Both the position numbers and the translations under genes were made by a program. A stretch of DNA of 64,000 nt from JADKHR01 sp041917295 (GTDB lineage Bacteria > Elusimicrobiota > Elusimicrobia > FEN-1173): positions 1 to 64,000 of the forward strand of contig JAYRXX010000021.1 in the NCBI GenBank assembly GCA_041917295.1, written 5' to 3'. Every line of letters starts with the position of its first letter. Position 1 is the first letter of the stretch. The notes under the pieces were generated by a model. That model was not told the origin of the DNA. It saw nothing but the letters and a program-made list of their open reading frames with translations, and made no database searches. Positions 59,075 through 64,000 of this stretch are shown here, one piece after another.

Positions 59075-60760
59075 TCACATCGTGTCCGGCGCATCGACAC
59101 CCAACAAAGAGAGACCGCTGTGAATGAGGGTCCGCACACCGTCCACCAGCGCAAACCGGAACAACCGGAGTTCCGGCTCGGCCCCCAGAACCGTGCAATT
59201 CTCGTAAAACCGGTGAAAGTCCCCGGCCAGTTTCATCAAATGTTCCGTCAAATGGTGCGGGGTGAGGTCCCGGCCGCATTGGTCCAACACGTCCGGAAAC
59301 GACGCCAACCGAATTAACAACGCCCGTTCCGCCGGGTCCAAGGATTCCGGCGCTGAAAAATCGGGCAAAGAAACATCGCTGTTTAAGAGCCCTCTTTTTT
59401 GAGCCTCGCGAAATATCGAATAACACCGGGCGTGAACGTATTTGACATAAAACACCGGATTATCGGACGCCTGCCGTTTGGCCAAATCCAAATCAAATTC
59501 CAGGTGGCTGTTGGGACTGCGCAACGCGAAGAAAAAGCGGGCCGCGTCTTTCCCCACTTCGTTCACCACATCAGTCAGTTTGACGAACTCGCCCGTGCGG
59601 GTGGACATGGCCACAGGCGCGCCGCCCCGGACCAAACTGACGAGCTGGTACAACAGAATCGTCAACCGCGCCGGATCGTGGCCCAGGGCCTGGACCGCCG
59701 CCTTGACGCGGGGCGCGTATCCGTGATGGTCGGTTCCCCAAATATCGATCAACCGGGTAAACCCTCGGCCAAACTTTTCGTGATGGTACGCCACGTCCGA
59801 CGCGAAATAGGTGGGCCGCTCGTCTTTGCGTTTCAGGACGCGGTCTTTGTCGTCGCCGTATTTCGTGGACAAAAACCACAGGGCCCCGTCTTCGTCTTTC
59901 AAATCGCCACGGGCCCGCAATTGGTCGAAGGCGGCGTCCACCCGCCCTTCGTCGAACAGCCGGGATTCCGGGTACCATTGGTCGTGAGAAACCCCAAACG
60001 CTTTCAGATCGCCGCGAATCCCATCCAAAACGAGGGCCAACGCCTCGTCGCGGAAAAAGAAAACGCCCCGGGCCCGATCGGATCCTTTCGGGAACCGCCG
60101 CATGATGTCCCGGGCCACATCCACCAGGTATTCTCCCTTGTAAAGGTCTTCAACTTTCTTAGCCTTGTAGGCTTCACGCTCTTCGTCATTCAGATAAGCG
60201 GGATCCAGCGCGTCAGTCCGCCACATCACGGACGCGCCGAGATTTTCCATTTGATTTCCCACGTTGTTGATGTAGTATTCCGTGGTCACGGCGTATCCCA
60301 AATGACGGAAAATCCGCGCCAAGCTATCGCCCAACGCGGCGCCCCGTCCGTGGCCCACGTGCAAGGGCCCGTTGGGATTGGCAGAAACGAATTCCAATAG
60401 AATTCGATCGGTGGAAAAACGGTCGGTGCGGGCGTAGTCACCCCGGCGCTTCAACAGAACCCGCAATTCGTTGACCAACCACCGGGAACTCATGGTGAAA
60501 TTCAAAAATCCAGGACCGGCCATTTCCGCTTTTTCCACCACATCGCCGGAAACGACATGAGCAACAATTTCCTGCGCCACCTGGCGCGGGGGTTTGCGCG
60601 CCGCCTTGGCCAACGTCAACGGCCAATTCGACGCAAAATCGCCGGGCACGTTGGCGGGCGGGACCTCCACCAGCGCTTCTCCCAGGGGCACGGGCGGGTT
60701 CTGTTCGGCCGCCCACCGACCAGCGGCCTCGGCCAACACGCCGCGAACAACATCTCTCAT
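59075..60760 (-). CDS. argS: Arginyl-tRNA synthetase
   Basis: The 561-residue class I synthetase has the HIGH equivalent HVGH in NPNGPLHVGHGRGAALGD (about residue 131), an MSTR sequence in the KMSK position (about 383; the degenerate form is usual for ArgRS), the N-terminal additional domain (Add-1) and the C-terminal anticodon-binding helices ending in LSLLGVDAPDTM. GGAGG precedes ATG 60760. It overlaps rsfS by four bases. Confidence 0.97.
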   Translation of the reverse strand: MRDVVRGVLAEAAGRWAAEQNPPVPLGEALVEVPPANVPGDFASNWPLTLAKAARKPPRQVAQEIVAHVVSGDVVEKAEMAGPGFLNFTMSSRWLVNELRVLLKRRGDYARTDRFSTDRILLEFVSANPNGPLHVGHGRGAALGDSLARIFRHLGYAVTTEYYINNVGNQMENLGASVMWRTDALDPAYLNDEEREAYKAKKVEDLYKGEYLVDVARDIMRRFPKGSDRARGVFFFRDEALALVLDGIRGDLKAFGVSHDQWYPESRLFDEGRVDAAFDQLRARGDLKDEDGALWFLSTKYGDDKDRVLKRKDERPTYFASDVAYHHEKFGRGFTRLIDIWGTDHHGYAPRVKAAVQALGHDPARLTILLYQLVSLVRGGAPVAMSTRTGEFVKLTDVVNEVGKDAARFFFALRSPNSHLEFDLDLAKRQASDNPVFYVKYVHARCYSIFREAQKRGLLNSDVSLPDFSAPESLDPAERALLIRLASFPDVLDQCGRDLTPHHLTEHLMKLAGDFHRFYENCTVLGAEPELRLFRFALVDGVRTLIHSGLSLLGVDAPDTM

Positions 60761-61143
60761 GACGACCTCCGACCCGAACCGGGAGCCCGATTCCATTTTA
60801 CCATCCGGGCCGATTCCCACAACCGTTCCAAATCATAAAAACCGCGCGCCGCCGAATTCATCACATGCACGACCAACCCTCCGTAATCCAATATTCGCCA
60901 CGGCGCCCGAGAGCGCCCTTCCCGTCGGACCAAAGCGCATCCGTTCAAACCCGCTAAGTCGTCGGAGATGGCGTCGGCCACCGCGTCGGCCTGGGGCGAG
61001 GATTCCACCGTGGCCACCAAATAATACTCCGCAAGCGGAGAAAACGAGGAAACATTATACAATTTAATATCGATGGCTTTTTTGTTTTCAGCCGCCCGTG
61101 CCGCCCGGAGGGCCGCTCGGGAATAGGGAGATCGACGCGCCAT
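60757..61143 (-). CDS. rsfS: Ribosomal silencing factor RsfS (Iojap family)
   Basis: The 128-residue protein blocks joining of ribosomal subunits under nutrient limitation by binding uL14. It shows the family pattern KKAIDIKLYNVSSFSPLAEYYLVATVESSPQADAVADAI and WRILDYGGLVVHVM. The ending (FYDLERLWESA) matches the conserved YxLExLW. Co-translation with argS (ATGA overlap) ties it to translation control. Confidence 0.95.
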   Translation of the reverse strand: MARRSPYSRAALRAARAAENKKAIDIKLYNVSSFSPLAEYYLVATVESSPQADAVADAISDDLAGLNGCALVRREGRSRAPWRILDYGGLVVHVMNSAARGFYDLERLWESARMVKWNRAPGSGRRSS

Positions 61144-61146
61144 TTA

Positions 61147-62115
61147 TTAGTCGAGGGCGTCGTGGCGGGTCCGGGCCAGTCGCTCTTGGGCCGATCGCTC
61201 TTGCCGTAGAAATGCGCTTTCAAACGCCGGCGCCACCAGGTTCACAATCCCGGCCAACACCCGCCGATGGGTTCCATTGAAAAAAGAAGGATCCGTTTCG
61301 TGCCCCAACACCAAAAAACCAACGGGACGTCGGTCCCCCGCCACCGGCGCGGCCAAGACCGACCGAAAGTCGGGCCAACCGGACCGAGCGGACTGGTTGA
61401 ACCGCTTATCGTTCAACCAATCCTCCGCCAAAACACATTCCCCTTTTTCTCTCATCCACGAAAACAACGGGTTGTTCTCCGATCGAGGTCCGGCGTGGGG
61501 GGCCGGCCAAAACGAGTGGGCTTTCTGTTCGTATTCACTGGAAAATTCGTTCCACAAATAAAAAGACACCTTCGCTGATTCGTCGAACGAGCGGGCGATC
61601 ACGTCCGTCAATCGGACTGCCAAAGTATCCGCGTTGTCCTGTTGGGCCAGAACCCGGCTGACCTCAAAGAGGAGGATCATTTCCCGGGTGGCCTGGCGCA
61701 ACCGGCTGTTTAACGACTGGACAAACGGGACCACAAACCGCAACGGAACCCGCTCGTCCGCCGTCAGCCAGGTTCGAATGTTCTTGGCCGACAACGTAAG
61801 CAGCACCGTGGGCTTCGCGGCCACGGCCGACGCCCAGCGGGGGGCGTTTTCCAGCAGGGCCATTTCGCCGAAATAGTCCCCCGACGACAGATGCGAGAGC
61901 GTTTTATACGCGCCGGTTTTTCGGTCCAGGACTTTTTGAATGGCCACGCGCCCCTCAACAATAAAATACAGCGCGTCGCCCGTGTCCCCTTCCGAAAAAA
62001 TCACATGGCCAGCCCCCACCGTCAGTTCGTCCATGCGGGCGATCAATTCCTGCCGATACCGATCCGGCAAATCCATAAACAGGGGAAACCCGATCAATCG
62101 GTTGGGCGATATCAT
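61147..62115 (-). CDS. Cyclic-nucleotide-binding plus GAF-domain protein
   Basis: The 322-residue cytosolic protein has an N-terminal cNMP-binding domain (SEGDTGDALYFIVEGRVAI...SGDYFGEMALLENAPRWASAVA, the phosphate-binding cassette GEMALL) and a C-terminal GAF-like domain (about residues 150-300). No helix-turn-helix or kinase domain follows, so it is not a CRP-type regulator. The gene overlaps the PilT-family gene by four bases and precedes rsfS; it may tune pilus retraction. Confidence 0.9.
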   Translation of the reverse strand: MISPNRLIGFPLFMDLPDRYRQELIARMDELTVGAGHVIFSEGDTGDALYFIVEGRVAIQKVLDRKTGAYKTLSHLSSGDYFGEMALLENAPRWASAVAAKPTVLLTLSAKNIRTWLTADERVPLRFVVPFVQSLNSRLRQATREMILLFEVSRVLAQQDNADTLAVRLTDVIARSFDESAKVSFYLWNEFSSEYEQKAHSFWPAPHAGPRSENNPLFSWMREKGECVLAEDWLNDKRFNQSARSGWPDFRSVLAAPVAGDRRPVGFLVLGHETDPSFFNGTHRRVLAGIVNLVAPAFESAFLRQERSAQERLARTRHDALD

Positions 62116-63245
62116 GGATGCAACCCAAACGGGCGCGAGGCGGGCGGCGGAGCCGAGGCCACCATGATGCCCTCGGTTTGAAGTCGGATTTTCAAGTCGT
62201 TGGGGTTCGGCGAATAAGAAAGCGCCTCCTCCAACGTGATCTGGTCACGGGCCAGCGCGGCCAGGAGGGCCTGGTTGAACGATTGCATTTTGTAGTATTC
62301 CGCGGAATCTTCGATGGCTTTTCCCAGCGCCCCGATTTTGTTGTCTTCGATCAGCTTTTGGACGGTGGGCGTGTTGATCATGATTTCCTGAAGAGCGATG
62401 CGGCCTTCCCCATTGGCCCGGCGAACCAACCGTTGGGCCACCACGCCCAACAAACATTTGGCCAACTGCAACCGCACCTGGTTTTGCTGTTCCGGGGGAA
62501 ACGTGTCGATGATCCGATCGATGGTTTGTTTGGCGTCGTTGGTGTGCAGGGTGCCCAACACCAAGTGGCCGGTTTCGGCGGCGTTCATGGCGGTGGTCAT
62601 GGTTTCGGGATCGCGCAACTCGCCGATCAAAATCACGTCGGGGTCCTGGCGCAGGGCGCGCCGGAGCCCCTGGGCGAAATCGTGGGTGTCCGTACCGATT
62701 TCACGCTGGTTGACAACCGCCATTTTATCCTCGAACACGTATTCGATGGGGTCTTCCAAGGTCACGATATGGACCGGCTGGGTTTCGTTGATGTGGTTGA
62801 GCAACGCGGCCAGCGTGGTGGTTTTACCCGACCCCGTGGGGCCGGTCACCAGAAAAAACCCCTGCCGGCGTTGGACAATTTCTTTCAATATCGGCGCCAA
62901 GCCCAGGTCTTCGACCGTGGGAACCTTGGCTGGGATAAGACGGAACACCGCGCCCACCGCGCCTTTCTGAAAAAAAGCGTTGCCGCGAAACCGCGCCACG
63001 CCCCGCAAGTAAAACGAAAAATCCAATTCCCGGTCCCGTTCCAAAGAAGCCCGTTGGGCGGAATTGATCATGGCAAACACATATCCCATCACGTCTTCAA
63101 TTTCCAACGCGGGCTGGCCTTCAACGGCGACAATGTCGCCATGAACCCGCAGCAACGGGGGGCGACCCGCTTTTAAATGGAGATCGCTGGCCCCCTTGTC
63201 ATGGACCATTTGCAACAGATCATGAATCGTCAGCGCCGCGGCCAT
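62112..63245 (-). CDS. Type IV pilus retraction ATPase, PilT/PilU family
   Basis: The 377-residue hexameric ATPase has Walker A GPTGSGKTTT, the Asp box EDPIEYVF, Walker B ILIGELRDPETM and the His box GHLVLGTLHTND. The PilT-specific AIRNLIRE-like motif is degenerate here (TVQKLIEDNK), and the tail is long, closer to PilU. It is one of two adjacent PilT-family genes, separated by a single base. Confidence 0.93.
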   Translation of the reverse strand: MAAALTIHDLLQMVHDKGASDLHLKAGRPPLLRVHGDIVAVEGQPALEIEDVMGYVFAMINSAQRASLERDRELDFSFYLRGVARFRGNAFFQKGAVGAVFRLIPAKVPTVEDLGLAPILKEIVQRRQGFFLVTGPTGSGKTTTLAALLNHINETQPVHIVTLEDPIEYVFEDKMAVVNQREIGTDTHDFAQGLRRALRQDPDVILIGELRDPETMTTAMNAAETGHLVLGTLHTNDAKQTIDRIIDTFPPEQQNQVRLQLAKCLLGVVAQRLVRRANGEGRIALQEIMINTPTVQKLIEDNKIGALGKAIEDSAEYYKMQSFNQALLAALARDQITLEEALSYSPNPNDLKIRLQTEGIMVASAPPPASRPFGLHP

Positions 63246-63246
63246 G

Positions 63247-64000
63247 TCAATACACCGGAGCCCGGGACCCGCCTCGCCCGCCGGCCGCCCGTCCGGTCAA
63301 ATCGCGCAATTTGTCCGGATCGGAAGATTTGGCCAGGGCATCGTCGAACGAAACAGCCCCCGTGTTCACCAGGTCGGCCATGGCGCGGTCCAAGGGAATC
63401 ATGCCGAACTTGGCGCCGGTGTCGATGGCGTTGTAAATCATGTGGGTTTTGCCTTCCCGGATCAAGTTGGAAATGGCCGGGGTGACCACCATGATTTCCC
63501 GGGCGGCCACGCGGCCGCCGCCTTCCATGGCCGGAAGAAGGGTTTGACAGACAACGCCCTTCAGAACCGTCGACAACTGAACCCGGACCTGTTGTTGTTG
63601 GTGAGGCGGAAACACGTCGATCACCCGGTCCACCGTTTGGGCCGCGTCGGTGGTGTGAAGGGTGGCGAAACACAAATGGCCGGTTTCCGCCGCGGTCAAA
63701 GCCAGGGCGATGGTTTCCACGTCGCGCATTTCGCCCACTAAAATCACATCGGGGTCCTGGCGGAGCGCGTGTTTGAGGGCGTCGTGAAAACTGCGGGTGG
63801 ACGCGCCCACTTCCCGCTGGCGGATCACGCACCGTTTGGGTTCGTAGGTGAACTCGATGGGATCTTCGATGGTCAAAATGTGCTGGCGGCGGGCCTGGTT
63901 GATGAGTTCGATCAAACACGCCAGCGTGGTGGATTTGCCGGAGCCCGTGGCCCCGGTGACCAAAACCATCCCCCGGGGCAAATTGGCGAACTCCAAGATG
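63247..64000 (-). CDS. pilT: Type IV pilus retraction ATPase PilT (5' end beyond window)
   Basis: The C-terminal 250 residues are present; the gene continues past the right edge of the window. Seen are Walker A GATGSGKSTT, EDPIEFTY, VGEMRDVETI, CFATLHTTDA and the PilT signature AISNLIREGKTHMI, which the neighbouring paralogue lacks. It depolymerises type IV pili to power twitching motility. It precedes the second PilT-family gene by one base. Confidence 0.93.
   Translation of the reverse strand, partial: ILEFANLPRGMVLVTGATGSGKSTTLACLIELINQARRQHILTIEDPIEFTYEPKRCVIRQREVGASTRSFHDALKHALRQDPDVILVGEMRDVETIALALTAAETGHLCFATLHTTDAAQTVDRVIDVFPPHQQQQVRVQLSTVLKGVVCQTLLPAMEGGGRVAAREIMVVTPAISNLIREGKTHMIYNAIDTGAKFGMIPLDRAMADLVNTGAVSFDDALAKSSDPDKLRDLTGRAAGGRGGSRAPVY

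Overview
The window looks like a chromosomal stretch of a GC-rich, Gram-negative, anaerobic, fermentative bacterium. The evidence is an outer-membrane porin-like barrel and other barrel-like proteins, exported and lipoprotein-type precursors, type IV pilus retraction ATPases, an oxygen-sensitive [FeFe]-hydrogenase with its three maturases, and large secreted multidomain proteins, one ending in a FlgD/T9SS-like C-terminal domain. This combination is compatible with Elusimicrobiota or a related uncultured phylum, but that placement is an impression from gene content and was not tested by phylogeny.

Layout. 1-2 kb: a serine recombinase whose 3' end runs into a tRNA-Gly(CCC) gene; 139 bp from that junction is repeated in inverted orientation upstream of the recombinase. 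2-12 kb (minus strand): 56-bp tandem hairpins, the CCA-adding enzyme, a complete peptide/nickel-type ABC importer (binding protein, two permeases, two ATPases), a catalytic plus non-catalytic M16 peptidase pair, a stand-alone RAM domain and a small membrane protein. 12-13.7 kb: an unrecognised membrane protein behind a good promoter. 13.8-22.2 kb: a tightly overlapping operon rex-hydC-hydB-hydA-hydF-hydG-hydE encoding a trimeric NAD-linked [FeFe]-hydrogenase, its H-cluster maturases and its redox repressor, with tandem palindromes over the rex promoter. HydG and HydB both show unusual cysteine losses, and HydB lacks the usual C-terminal ferredoxin domain.

22.2-27.4 kb: a barrel-like protein and a 1,420-residue subtilase with fibronectin and Ig-like repeats, behind an 11-bp-phased TTACA array. 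27.5-32 kb: a Tim44-like/TerB-like zinc-ribbon protein, an SPFH zinc-ribbon protein, a DUF4143-type ATPase and a truncated group II intron. 32-38.4 kb: an exported PLD-family protein, a Zn/Mn ABC importer, a porin-like protein and a Fur/Zur regulator with two Fur-type palindromes. 38.5-43.6 kb: a 1,672-residue secreted glycoside-hydrolase-like/lectin/FN3 protein behind a second TTACA array. 43.6-52.2 kb: a RecQ HRDC fragment, two more DUF4143-type ATPases, a 1,513-residue protein that looks like two tandem genes fused in frame, and an exported cyclophilin.

52.2-58.5 kb: a biotin operon bioB-(FabG-like)-(FabF-like)-bioF-bioD-bioA under a BirA-type operator; the embedded ketoacyl synthase and reductase suggest the operon also makes the pimeloyl precursor. 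58.5-64 kb: a PilZ protein, argS, rsfS, a cyclic-nucleotide/GAF protein and two PilT-family ATPases, the last cut by the window end.

Dispersed hairpin repeats of the CTCTCCC...GGGAGAGG...GAGGG type recur in intergenic regions, and one lies inside a coding sequence.
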